Of a DNA stretch of 64,000 nucleotides, positions 18,789 through 26,808 are shown one piece after another. The first letter of the stretch is position 1. Every line of letters starts with the position of its first letter. Source of the stretch: Pseudarthrobacter sp. ATCC 49987 (GTDB taxonomy: Bacteria > Actinomycetota > Actinomycetes > Actinomycetales > Micrococcaceae); assembly GCF_009928425.1 (NCBI RefSeq), contig NZ_JAABNS010000001.1, positions 2,108,001-2,172,000 on the forward strand. The letters run 5' to 3'. Under the pieces are notes generated by a model, which ran no database searches, had not been told where the DNA came from, and saw only the letters and a program-made list of their open reading frames with translations. The translations under genes were made by a program, and so were the position numbers.

Positions 18789-19217
18789 ATGGCAGCAACA
18801 CGCACCGCACACACTGTATGGAACGGCGACCTGATGACCGGCGCCGGCAACACCACGCTGGACAGCTCGGACCTGGGCAACTTCGACGTCACCTGGAAGG
18901 CGCGGGCCGAGGCCTCCGAGGGCAAGACCAGCCCGGAAGAACTCATCGCCGCGGCACATTCGGCCTGTTTCTCCATGGCCTTCAGCCTCGCCGTCGCCCA
19001 GGCCGGCCACACCCCCGAGGAAGTCAACACCAAGGCGGATGTCACCTTCGTACCCGGCACCGGCATCACGGACAGCCACCTGACCGTCAGTGCCCGGATC
19101 CCGGGGATCACGGAGGACGAGTTCCAGCGCATCGCTGAGGAAGCCAAGGTCGGCTGCCCCGTCTCAGCCGCCCTCACCGGCATCAAGATCACCCTGGACG
19201 CCACCCTGGCCTCCTAG
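18789..19217 (+). CDS. OsmC family peroxiredoxin-like protein
   Basis: The 142-residue protein has the two OsmC cysteines, in AAHSACFSMAFSLA and KVGCPVSAALTG. OsmC proteins reduce organic hydroperoxides through this cysteine pair, often with lipoylated proteins as reductant. The ATG at 18789 has GAGGAG 5 nt upstream; a GTG 6 nt earlier lies inside that ribosome site. The terminator that once followed is now split by an insertion of two IS elements, so transcripts may run into the IS30 element antisense to its transposase. Confidence 0.9.
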   Translation: MAATRTAHTVWNGDLMTGAGNTTLDSSDLGNFDVTWKARAEASEGKTSPEELIAAAHSACFSMAFSLAVAQAGHTPEEVNTKADVTFVPGTGITDSHLTVSARIPGITEDEFQRIAEEAKVGCPVSAALTGIKITLDATLAS

Positions 19218-19231
19218 CGCCCCACGCGCCA

Positions 19232-19264
19232 ACGGCGAAGGCCCCCGTTCCCTGCTGGTCAGGG
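19232..19264 (+). other. Left half of the split osmC/tricorn terminator
   Basis: The arm ACGGCGAAGGCCCCCGT (19232-19248), then T and CCCTG-CTGGT-CAGGG, is the left side and tip of a hairpin. Its matching arm is at 22173-22189. The two were adjacent before the insertion. Confidence 0.85.
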
Positions 19265-19279
19265 CGGTTTCTAGGGGTC

Positions 19280-20751
19280 GTTGCAACACCGGGTGGTTAG
19301 GTGGTTAGTAGTAGATCACGTAGACGCTCGGCTGGGGTATCCCAGCCGAGCGTTTTGCGTGGGCGGCCGTTGAGCTCCTGGGCGACGTGTTCGAGGTCTT
19401 CAGGTCCGTAGGCGGACAGGTCGGTGCTTTTGGGGAAGTACTGGCGCAGCAGCCCGTTGGTGTTCTCGTTCGAACCGCGCTGCCAGGGGCTGGCTGGGTC
19501 GCAGAAGTAAACCTGCATTTCGGTGGCCAGGGTGAAGGTCTTGTGGGCGGCCATTTCCGCGCCCTGGTCCCAGGTCAGAGAGCCTCGCAGATGTGCCGGC
19601 AGGGCAGAGATGGTGTTGATGAGCCCGTCCCGGACGGTTTCGGCGGTGTGGTCATTTGGCAGGTGGACGAGCATCACGTAGCGGGTGGTGCGTTCGACCA
19701 GGGTTCCGATCGCGGACTGGTTGTAGGCGCCGGTGATGAGATCCCCCTCCCAATGGCCGGGTACTGCGCGGTCCTCGATCTCGGGTGGACGCTCGGAGAT
19801 CATGACCATCGGATCCACCAACCGGGAGGTGCGCTGTTCCCCGCTCTGGTGGTGTTTCCGGCGGGTCCGGCCTGTGCGCAGCGCGGCCTGTATTTCGCGT
19901 TTGAGTCCGCCTCTGGCCTGGACGTAGAGGGCTTGATAAATCGTCTCTGGACTCACACGCATCTCCGGTTGGTCGGGGAACTTTTTGACCAGGGTGTGGC
20001 TGATCTGCTCCGGAGACCAGCGTATGAGCAGCTTGGCCTCACATAGTCGCGCAGGTCCGACTCGCCAGCGAGCTTGGCGGTTTTGGGTCGTGCCCGCCGG
20101 GCAGCGGCCTTCCGCTGCGCCCCGTGGGGCAGATAGCCCAACAGGGCATCGGCATTTCGGCCCAGCTCGCGGCTGATCGTTGAAGCCGAACGGCCAAGCG
20201 CGCTGGCGATCGCCCGCATCGACGAACCCGAGGCTTTCAGGTCCCGGATCATCTCCCGCTCCTGCACGCTAAGAAATCGCGGGTCGATGAGTTTCTCGAG
20301 AGCCGCTGTCGGTGGGGCGAGGGCCGGCGAGGTCATAGTGGTCACACCACGTTTGTAATCGACCACCCGCCCATCAGCGTAAATGCGTCGGCCGCCTGAC
20401 TTACGAATCCCCAGGTCCCACTCCGCCGCGGTCCTGGTATGCACGCTGACCGCTGCGGCCGCCTCCCGCCGACTCAAGCCGGCCTTGCGTAACCGGAAGT
20501 ACTCATCCCGGCCCCGGTGGGGGCGCGCCCCCGGTTTACCATGGCTCTTCAGTCCGGCTTTACGCACCCAGCCGGCGCACGTATCGGGGCTCAATCCCAG
20601 CTCCCTGGCCGCCGCCCCCGTGCTCTTGAGCCGGTCGAACACGACGAAGAACTCATCCTTCTGCTCCTGTGCGTACTTCCTGTTGGTTCGAGGTTCTCCC
20701 GTTAAAGACGACACGGTCGTTGCAACTCCCAAAAATTCTGGGTGTTGCGAC
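19280..20751 (-). mobile_element. IS30-family insertion sequence
   Basis: Terminal sequences GTTGCAACACC (19280-19290) and, inverted, GTCGCAACACC (20741-20751) differ at one base and bound about 1.47 kb holding a single transposase frame on the minus strand. The right end also forms a hairpin with a third copy of the GTCGTTGCAAC motif, which could block incoming transcripts. The exact ends and the target duplication are not certain. It abuts the IS110 element. Confidence 0.75.
19297..20714 (-). pseudogene. IS30-family transposase, one-base frameshift
   Basis: Two overlapping frames make one protein of about 472 residues. The N-terminal part has helix-turn-helix regions (VQEREMIRDLKASGSSMRAI, then ALGRSASTISRELGRN). 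After LAGESDLRDYV the frame is lost at about 20037-20043, where one added base would restore a continuous reading (VEAKLLIRWSPEQISHTLV). The C-terminal DDE core is intact: EGDLITGA, TWDQGAEM and NENTNGLLRQYFPK. The likely start is GTG at 20714; the frame extends to 20909 but that lies beyond the terminal repeat. Programmed slippage cannot be excluded, but there is no homopolymer slip site at the break, so decay is more likely. Confidence 0.8.
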
Positions 20752-21045
20752 TGTGAGTATTGGTTGTAGCTGGTCTGGGACTGGCTGGCAGGATAGATAT
20801 CGGCCGTTCCATCCCGTGGACGTGACTCCTGTTGCGACTGACCCCCAGGTGTCATTCGATCGACTTGTCCGTCCATCGGGGTGGTCCGGCCGGCACCTGT
20901 CCGGCCCACCTCGGTAGCTTGATCAGAAGATTGTCCACCCCTTGCGGGGCGTGACCCATCACAGTGCTGTTCCTTTGGTGACCTCTACCCGGACTGGCGC
21001 TGGCCGGTGACGGCCATGACCACATCCGTGAAGAGGAAGGTAGGA
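20752..21045 (+). ncRNA. Candidate IS110 bridge RNA region
   Basis: This stretch between the IS30 end and the transposase start has no convincing gene. In IS110-group elements the left non-coding end encodes a structured bridge RNA whose two loops pair with target and donor DNA. Visible structure includes a stem GGGGTGG/CCACCTC around a repeated TCCGGCC (about 20874-20912), and a CCCC-TTGC-GGGG hairpin near 20937-20950. GCTGGTCTGGGAC (20769-20781) resembles the reconstructed empty target GCTGGTCAGGGGAC. RNA ends and fold are not determined. Confidence 0.4.
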
Positions 21046-22125
21046 ATGACCGCCATGTCTATCGTCGCGCATGCCCATCCATTTGTCGTGGGTGTCGACA
21101 CGCACGCCCGAAACCATGTTTACGCCATCCTCGACGCCACCAACGGCGCACTACTGGATACGCAGTCATTCCCCACCACCACAGCCGGGATCAACCGGGC
21201 CATTAAATGGATCGCACGCCGCACCAACGCCGACGCAGACACCCTCTGGGTCATCGAAGGAGCCGCATCCTACGGAGCGATCCTCGCCGGCACCGTGGCA
21301 ACCCACGGATTCCCAGTCGCCGAAGCGCCGCGCATGGATGCCAAGAAGCGCCGTGGCGTGGGCAAGTCCGATGCCCTGGACGCCCACCAGATCGCCATGG
21401 CCGTTCTGCCCCTGCCGGTGGACAAGCTGCGCCGACCACGCCTTCATGACGGGGTCCGCCAGGGCGTGCGGATCCTGGTCACAGCGCGGGGGTCCATGAG
21501 CAAGGACCGGACCCGGTCGGTCAACGCGCTCAACGCCCTGGTGCGGGGCAATGACCTGGGCATCGATGCCCGCCAGAAGCTCACAGGCGCCCAGATCACC
21601 GAGGTCTCAAAGTGGCGTTCCCGCGAGGAAGAGCTCGCCTTGTCCATCGCCCGTGCTGAGGCCGTGCGGCTGGCCAAACACGTCCTGGCGCTGGATGAGC
21701 AACTCACGGCCAACGAGAACCAGCTGGACGAGCTGGTGAAGGTCAGCGATGCCGCACCCTTGCTGGAGGAGACGGGGTTCAGGGCGATCAGCGCCGCGAA
21801 GTGCCTCGCCGCGTGGTCGCACGAAGGCAGAGTCCGCAACGAGGCAGCATTTGCCTCCCTGGCCGGGGTAAATCCGATCCCCGCGTCCTCCGGGAACACT
21901 GTCCGCCACCGCTTGAACCGGGGCGGTGACCGGTCCCTGAACAGCGCCTTGCACATGGTCGCGGTCGTCAGGATGACCCATGATGGCGAAACCCGCCAGT
22001 ACGTGGCAAAGCGACGCGCCGAGGGTCGTACGGACAAGGAAATTCGTCGTTGCACCAAACGCTACCTGGCCCGCCGCATCTACCGCACGCTCAGCGCGGC
22101 GGCAATAGCGATAAACGCGGCTTGA
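21046..22125 (+). CDS. IS110-family transposase (DEDD recombinase)
   Basis: The 359-residue protein has the N-terminal RuvC-like DEDD domain: Asp in FVVGVDTHARN, Glu in LWVIEGAASYG, and Asp residues in GVGKSDALDAHQ. The C-terminal Tnp domain has NPIPASSGNTVRHRLNRGGD with the conserved serine. Such enzymes exchange DNA guided by a bridge RNA encoded in the same element. The ATG at 21046 has AGGAAGG 5-6 nt upstream; an in-frame GTG at 21007 lacks one. No disabling mutation is seen, so it may be active. The TGxG turn before the C-terminal domain reads ETGFRAISAA, slightly off the usual form. Confidence 0.9.
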   Translation: MTAMSIVAHAHPFVVGVDTHARNHVYAILDATNGALLDTQSFPTTTAGINRAIKWIARRTNADADTLWVIEGAASYGAILAGTVATHGFPVAEAPRMDAKKRRGVGKSDALDAHQIAMAVLPLPVDKLRRPRLHDGVRQGVRILVTARGSMSKDRTRSVNALNALVRGNDLGIDARQKLTGAQITEVSKWRSREEELALSIARAEAVRLAKHVLALDEQLTANENQLDELVKVSDAAPLLEETGFRAISAAKCLAAWSHEGRVRNEAAFASLAGVNPIPASSGNTVRHRLNRGGDRSLNSALHMVAVVRMTHDGETRQYVAKRRAEGRTDKEIRRCTKRYLARRIYRTLSAAAIAINAA

Positions 22126-22162
22126 CAGACATAGAAGAGTCGACCGCTAGAACCCAAGCTGA

Positions 22163-22189
22163 TGGTCAGGGGACGGGGGCCTTCGCCGT
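22163..22189 (-). other. Right half of the split osmC/tricorn terminator
   Basis: TGGTCAGGG (22163-22171) repeats 19256-19264 directly, and ACGGGGGCCTTCGCCGT (22173-22189) is the exact complement of the left arm at 19232-19248. This is the host sequence where the insertion ends. Confidence 0.85.
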
Positions 22190-22193
22190 CGCG

Positions 22194-22231
22194 CGGACAC
22201 GAGTCCGGGCGGCCGCCCGGACTCGTGTCCG
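22194..22231 (-). terminator. 38-nt perfect palindrome after the tricorn gene
   Basis: The sequence is self-complementary over all 38 nt (19-bp half, beginning CGGACACGAGTCCGG) without any loop. It is 10 nt from the tricorn stop codon and would fold into a stable terminator hairpin. Confidence 0.75.
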
Positions 22232-22240
22232 GATCCGGGC

Positions 22241-25200
22241 CTAGTGTCCGGCCTGGCGGGCCGGCAGCGGTGCCGGCTTCACGCGGCGGTAGCCCTCGCG
22301 CAGCGGCGGCCGGTCGGTGGGCAGCTCCTGGATCATTTCCTTGAGCGCTCCAATGCCGTATTCCAGCTGCGGGTCGGTGCCGGCGGCGTAGGCGTGCGGC
22401 GGGAAGGTGACTTCGATGTCGGGGGCAACGCCGAAGTTCTCGACACCCCACCCCACGCCTCCGGAGAACCAGGTGGCGTAGCGCGGCTGCGTCACGCCGG
22501 TCCCGTCAGCGAGGGCGAAGCGGTTGTCGATGCCCACGACGCCGCCCCAGGTCCGGGTGCCGATGACCGGGCCGATCCCCCGCAGTTTGGAGACCTGGGT
22601 GATGATGTCGCCGTCGGAGCCGGCGAATTCGTCGGTCAGGATGATGACGGGACCGCGCGGTGCGTGGTGCGGATAGGTCCGCGGCTTCTCCCCGCGCGGC
22701 ATGCTCCAGCCGGTGACCTTGCGGCCGATGAGTTCCGCGACGAGCTGGGAGGTGTGCCCTCCCCGGTTGCGGCGGACGTCGACGATCAGTCCGTCGAGGG
22801 CTGTTTCGGTGTCGAGGTCGCGGTGGAGCTGGGCCCAGCCGTTGGCCATCATGTCGGGGATGTGCAGGTACCCGAAGGTTCCCTGCGAGGCCTGCCGGAC
22901 CGTCCGGCGGTTGGCGGCCACCCATTCCTGGTACCGCAGCCGCTCCTCGTCGCGGACCGGGACCACGGCGACCCGGCGCTGCTGCCCGGCCTGGCTTCCG
23001 TGCCCGGCGCCGTTGCACAGGGTGAGCTCGACGGCGCGTCCCGCGGCGCCGACCAGTTGCATGGCGGGGGTGCGCGCTTCGGTGAGTTCCACGCCGTCGA
23101 TCGCCAGCAGCACGTCGCCGGGTTTCGCATCAGCGCCCGGGCGGGTCAGCGGCGAGGTGGCGAGCGGGTCGGAGGACTCCCCCGCGAGGATCCGGGTGAT
23201 CTCCCAGCCCCCGCCCGTGAACGCAAGGTCGGCGCCGAGCCGGCCCTGGCCGTTGCTGCCGTTCTCGGTGACGGCGGCCGGACGGACGTAGGCATGCGAG
23301 GTGCCCAGCTCGCCGTGGAGCTCCCAGAGCAGGTCCACGAGGTCGTCATGCGAGCCCAGGCGGTCCACAATCGGACGGTAGCGGGCGTGCACCGAATCCC
23401 AGTCCTGCCCGGCCATGTCCTCCGTCCAGAAGAAGTCGCGCTGGAGCCGCCAGGCTTCATCGAAGGCCTGGCCCCAGACGCTGAGCGGGTCGAGCTGCAC
23501 GCGGATGCGGCTGAGGTCCACCTTGACCAGCTGGCCGGACTCCTCGTCAGCCTTCGCGTTGGCGGGCGAGACGCGGATCTGCTTGTCGTGCAGGACCACG
23601 ACCTTTTCGCCGTCGCCGGAGAGCCGGTAGCTGTCGGCGGCGTCCACGATGGTGCTGGTTTTGCGCCGGGCCAGGTCGAAACGGACAAGGGAGGGTGCAG
23701 CGTTTTTGTCCTCGAGGCTGGCGCGGCCCTCGCCGGTGACCCCGGAGAGCTCGCTGTCGAGCCAGAGCAGCGCCCCGGCAGTGGCGGTGAGGGCGGAGTA
23801 GTTTCCCTGCGGCACGGGCACGCTGATGACCCGGTGCGCGAGGCCTTCGGCATCGACCCGGACCGCGGGAACCGGGTCCTTCACTGTGCCGTCCGCGGCG
23901 TCAGTGGCAGAAGTGGCTGCGGCGTCGGCGTCCTCGGGCAGGTCAACACCCGGGCCGAACGGCGAGGGGGTGTCCGCGGCGAGGGCGACGAGATAAGGCT
24001 TGATCGGGCTCGGGAAAGACAGGTCGAAGGAGTGCCCGTCGTAGACCGGGTCGAAGCTGCGGTTGGAGAGGAAGGCGAGGTACTTGCCGTCGGGGGTGAA
24101 CGACGGCGATTCGTCCCGGAAGCGGCCGTCGGTGACGTCGATGATGGTGCGCGTCCCCTCCGCTGCGGCGTCGTCGACCGCGGTGAGGCGCAGCCGGCTG
24201 CGGGAGCCGAAGGAGGTGACCGGCTCGGACCAGCCGAGCCAGGCCGAGTCCGGGGACCAGCTGAAGCCTTCGATGCTGCCCTCGCCGATGCTGCTCACGA
24301 GGGACAGCGTGCCGGTCCGGGTGTCGGCGAGGTAGATGTCACCGAATGCGGTGCCGACGGCCAGCCAGTTGCCGTCCGGGCTGGCCTCGATGGCGCTGGC
24401 CCGCGACGGCCTGGGAAAATCGATCCGGGTCAGCTCGGGGGACGCGCCGTGCTGCGCCGGGGCATTTCCCTCCGCCGGCCCGGCGGTGTCTGCGGCGTCG
24501 ACGGTGGATTCGGCGGTGGCGTCAACGGTGGCCGTGCGGCCGGTTCCCGCCGCGGATGGTGCCGGGACCGCGGCCACGGCGTCACCCCGGATAAAGGACG
24601 CAGCCGGGACGGGCCTGGGCAGGGATGTGCCGGCGTCGGAATCCGCGCCTGGCAGGGCTGGATTCTGCGGCGCCGGGACGGCCGGGGAATACTGCGCTCC
24701 GACGCCGAGGGGCGCCGCGATTGCCTTCAGGTACAGGGCTTCGACGCCGTCGTGGTCGGCAACGTAGGCGATCCGGCCCGCGCCGAAGGGGCGGGGCAGG
24801 CGTGCCCGGACGCCGGGGGTGGCTTCCAGGACGCGCGAGGGACCGTCCTTGTGCCGCAGCCAGTGCAGGGTGCCGTGGGCCTCCACGGCGCTGGAGCCGC
24901 CGGTGCGGTCCGGAACCACGTCGCCCAGATGCCGTGACGGCTTCAGCGGCGCGGCGCGGCGGGCCTGGGAGGCGGATCCCAGGGAGATCCCGAGTTTGAC
25001 GGCGTCCGCGCCGAGGTCCGGCAGCAGCCACAGCTCACCGGCCGATTCGAAGACGACGCGCCGGCCGTCGGTGGCGGCGTGCCGGACGTAGAAGTCCTCG
25101 TGGTCCGTGTGGCGGCGCAGATCGGAACCGTTGGGCAGCACAGAGTACAGGTTGCCGTAGCCCTCGTGGTCGGACAGGAAGGCGATCCGGCCGTCGACCC

Positions 25201-25798
25201 ACATGGGGTCGGTCAGGTTGCCGTCCAGCTCGGCGGCGAGGCGTTCGAATTCGCCGTTTCCGTCGGCGTCGATCCACAGCTTGCCGGCGGCCCCACCCCG
25301 GTAGCGCTTCCACCATGCCGGCTCCCGCGAGAGCACGCTGGCGAGGACCACGGGGCGCTCGTCGCCGACGACCGGCCCGAACGCGACGGATTCCACCGGT
25401 CCCAGCGGGAGTTCAGTGGCCCAACCGCCCGTGACGGGCAGGCTGTAGGCGTGGGTGTGCCGGCTGTCGGCCTGGCGGAAGGCGCTGGTGACCAGGACGT
25501 CGCCGTCGGGGGTGAAGCCCTTGACCCTGGTAGTGGCGTGGCCGAAGTAGCTCAACTGGCGGTAGCCGCCGCCGTCGACCTCCGCGGTGACAACTTCCGG
25601 GGACGTTCCCTGGACGACCGTCCACACCAGCCGCTTGCCGTCCGGCGTGAAGCGGGGGTTGCGGGCGGGCAGCTGCAGCGAGGAAACGCGCCAGGCGCGG
25701 CCCCCGCCGAGGGGCGCAATCCAGACGTCGTCCTCGGCCACGAAAGTGACCAGATCGCCGTGCAGATGCGGGAAACGGAAGTAACTCGAAGAGGTCAT
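22241..25798 (-). CDS. Tricorn protease homologue (S41 family)
   Basis: The 1185-residue protein matches tricorn in length and order. The N-terminal 700 residues are beta-propeller repeats (for example GNLYSVLPNGSDLRRHTDH and SPDGNWLAVGTAFG). A tricorn C1 segment is followed by a PDZ domain (about 905-960, GDVLLAIDGVEL) and the C-terminal S41 protease core. The nucleophile Ser near 1062 sits in TDEFAGSDGDIITQ, preceded by GLIVDVRRNRGGHTSQL. Tricorn cuts oligopeptides released by the proteasome. An Ala/Pro-rich linker at about 390-440 interrupts the propellers. The start ATG has TATGAT 6 nt upstream and no Shine-Dalgarno. Confidence 0.9.
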   Translation of the reverse strand: MTSSSYFRFPHLHGDLVTFVAEDDVWIAPLGGGRAWRVSSLQLPARNPRFTPDGKRLVWTVVQGTSPEVVTAEVDGGGYRQLSYFGHATTRVKGFTPDGDVLVTSAFRQADSRHTHAYSLPVTGGWATELPLGPVESVAFGPVVGDERPVVLASVLSREPAWWKRYRGGAAGKLWIDADGNGEFERLAAELDGNLTDPMWVDGRIAFLSDHEGYGNLYSVLPNGSDLRRHTDHEDFYVRHAATDGRRVVFESAGELWLLPDLGADAVKLGISLGSASQARRAAPLKPSRHLGDVVPDRTGGSSAVEAHGTLHWLRHKDGPSRVLEATPGVRARLPRPFGAGRIAYVADHDGVEALYLKAIAAPLGVGAQYSPAVPAPQNPALPGADSDAGTSLPRPVPAASFIRGDAVAAVPAPSAAGTGRTATVDATAESTVDAADTAGPAEGNAPAQHGASPELTRIDFPRPSRASAIEASPDGNWLAVGTAFGDIYLADTRTGTLSLVSSIGEGSIEGFSWSPDSAWLGWSEPVTSFGSRSRLRLTAVDDAAAEGTRTIIDVTDGRFRDESPSFTPDGKYLAFLSNRSFDPVYDGHSFDLSFPSPIKPYLVALAADTPSPFGPGVDLPEDADAAATSATDAADGTVKDPVPAVRVDAEGLAHRVISVPVPQGNYSALTATAGALLWLDSELSGVTGEGRASLEDKNAAPSLVRFDLARRKTSTIVDAADSYRLSGDGEKVVVLHDKQIRVSPANAKADEESGQLVKVDLSRIRVQLDPLSVWGQAFDEAWRLQRDFFWTEDMAGQDWDSVHARYRPIVDRLGSHDDLVDLLWELHGELGTSHAYVRPAAVTENGSNGQGRLGADLAFTGGGWEITRILAGESSDPLATSPLTRPGADAKPGDVLLAIDGVELTEARTPAMQLVGAAGRAVELTLCNGAGHGSQAGQQRRVAVVPVRDEERLRYQEWVAANRRTVRQASQGTFGYLHIPDMMANGWAQLHRDLDTETALDGLIVDVRRNRGGHTSQLVAELIGRKVTGWSMPRGEKPRTYPHHAPRGPVIILTDEFAGSDGDIITQVSKLRGIGPVIGTRTWGGVVGIDNRFALADGTGVTQPRYATWFSGGVGWGVENFGVAPDIEVTFPPHAYAAGTDPQLEYGIGALKEMIQELPTDRPPLREGYRRVKPAPLPARQAGH

Positions 25799-25810
25799 CG
25801 TTCGATCATA
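25799..25810 (-). promoter_or_regulatory. -10 element of leaderless tricorn gene
   Basis: On the minus strand TATGAT ends 6 nt before the ATG at 25798. No ribosome site is visible. Confidence 0.55.
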
Positions 25811-25872
25811 GTCAAGACCGGCCGTCCCGCCCGGGAGGTGTCCCCGCCGTGCCGGGCATGGTGAGATGGATC

Positions 25873-26775
25873 ATGAGAATCATTGTTGCCGGAGCCTCAG
25901 GGCTGATCGGAACCGCCATTTCCCGCACCCTGCGCAGCGCCGGGCACGACGTCGGCACACTGGTCAGGCGTCCGCCCGCCTCGCCGGCCGAGTTCCAGTG
26001 GAACCCCGGAGAGGGCAGCATCGACGACACCGCGCTGAAGGGGGCCGACGCCGTCGTCAACCTTTCCGGCGCCGGTATTGGAGACCGGCCCTGGACCCGG
26101 TCCCGCATCAACGAACTCCGTGCCTCTCGGCTGGGGGCGACGCGGACCCTGACGGCGGCCATGGGGCGCCTGGACACTCCCCCGGCGGTCTTCCTGAGCC
26201 AGTCGGCCTCCGGCTACTACGGCGACGCGGGCCCGGCGGTGCTCCGGGAGAACGCCCCCGCCGGCAGCGGCGTGCTCGCCCGGATCTGCATCGACTGGGA
26301 GGCAGCCGCGCACGAGGCCCCCGCCGGCGTCCGGGTGGTCACGCCCCGCACCGGCGTCGTCCTGAGCCGTTCCGGGGGCGCGTTGGGACGGCTGATGCCG
26401 CTGCTCCGCCTGGGTGTGGGCGGACCGCTGGGCAGCGGCCGGCAGTACTGGCCCTGGGTCACGCTCCCCGATGTTGCCGGCGCCTATGCCTTCCTGCTCA
26501 GCAGTCCACTATCCGGGCCGGTGAACCTGTGTGCCCCGGAAAGCGCGGATGTGAACTCGCTGATCGCCCAGCTGGCAGGTGCCCTGCACCGCCCGGCGGT
26601 GCTCCGCGTCCCCGCCCCGGTGTTGCGCCTGGTGATGGGCCAGCTCGCCAATGAACTGCTGCTCGCCAGCCAGCGGATGGAACCGGCTGCCCTGGTTGGG
26701 GCCGGCTTTGAATGGCAGCACCCGTCGCTCGCCCAGGCAGCCGCCTGGGTGGCGGACCGCGGTCCAGACTCCTGA
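25873..26775 (+). CDS. TIGR01777-type NAD(P)-dependent epimerase-like protein
   Basis: The 300-residue protein starts MRIIVAGASGLIGTAISRTL, a Rossmann nucleotide-binding motif. The SDR-like core continues with DAVVNLSGAGIGD and SQSASGYYGDAG, where the Ser and Tyr of the SDR active site are expected. The C-terminal DUF1731 region ends FEWQHPSLAQAAAWVAD. Proteins of this type (YfcH/SulA-like) have no established substrate. The ATG at 25873 is chosen because it begins directly with the Rossmann strand; GTG 25861 and ATG 25849 are in frame alternatives. It converges with the kinase gene, 33 nt away. Confidence 0.85.
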   Translation: MRIIVAGASGLIGTAISRTLRSAGHDVGTLVRRPPASPAEFQWNPGEGSIDDTALKGADAVVNLSGAGIGDRPWTRSRINELRASRLGATRTLTAAMGRLDTPPAVFLSQSASGYYGDAGPAVLRENAPAGSGVLARICIDWEAAAHEAPAGVRVVTPRTGVVLSRSGGALGRLMPLLRLGVGGPLGSGRQYWPWVTLPDVAGAYAFLLSSPLSGPVNLCAPESADVNSLIAQLAGALHRPAVLRVPAPVLRLVMGQLANELLLASQRMEPAALVGAGFEWQHPSLAQAAAWVADRGPDS

Positions 26776-26808
26776 GGAGCCCCGAGGTCCTGTGGAGCCC
26801 GGCGGCCG

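Larger units (their letters stand above)
20752..22162 (+). mobile_element. IS110-family insertion sequence
   Basis: The element consists of about 290 nt of non-coding left end, the transposase gene and a short right end of some 37 nt (containing GACAGACATAGAAGAGTCG). IS110 elements lack terminal inverted repeats, so the limits are inferred. The right limit comes from the host terminator arm that resumes at 22163. If the 15 nt at 19265-19279 also belong to it, then the IS30 copy lies inside its left end. Confidence 0.65.

Noticed and set aside
19297..20714. Programmed ribosomal frameshift in the IS30 transposase
   Set aside because: No slippery homopolymer or heptamer lies at the break, and the family usually has a single frame. 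A simple deletion explains it better.
20715..20909. N-terminal 65-codon extension of the IS30 transposase
   Set aside because: It lies beyond the terminal repeat of the element, within IS110 sequence, so it is a chance open frame.
22244..24937. An 897-codon open frame on the plus strand
   Set aside because: It is antisense to the tricorn gene and lacks any motif.
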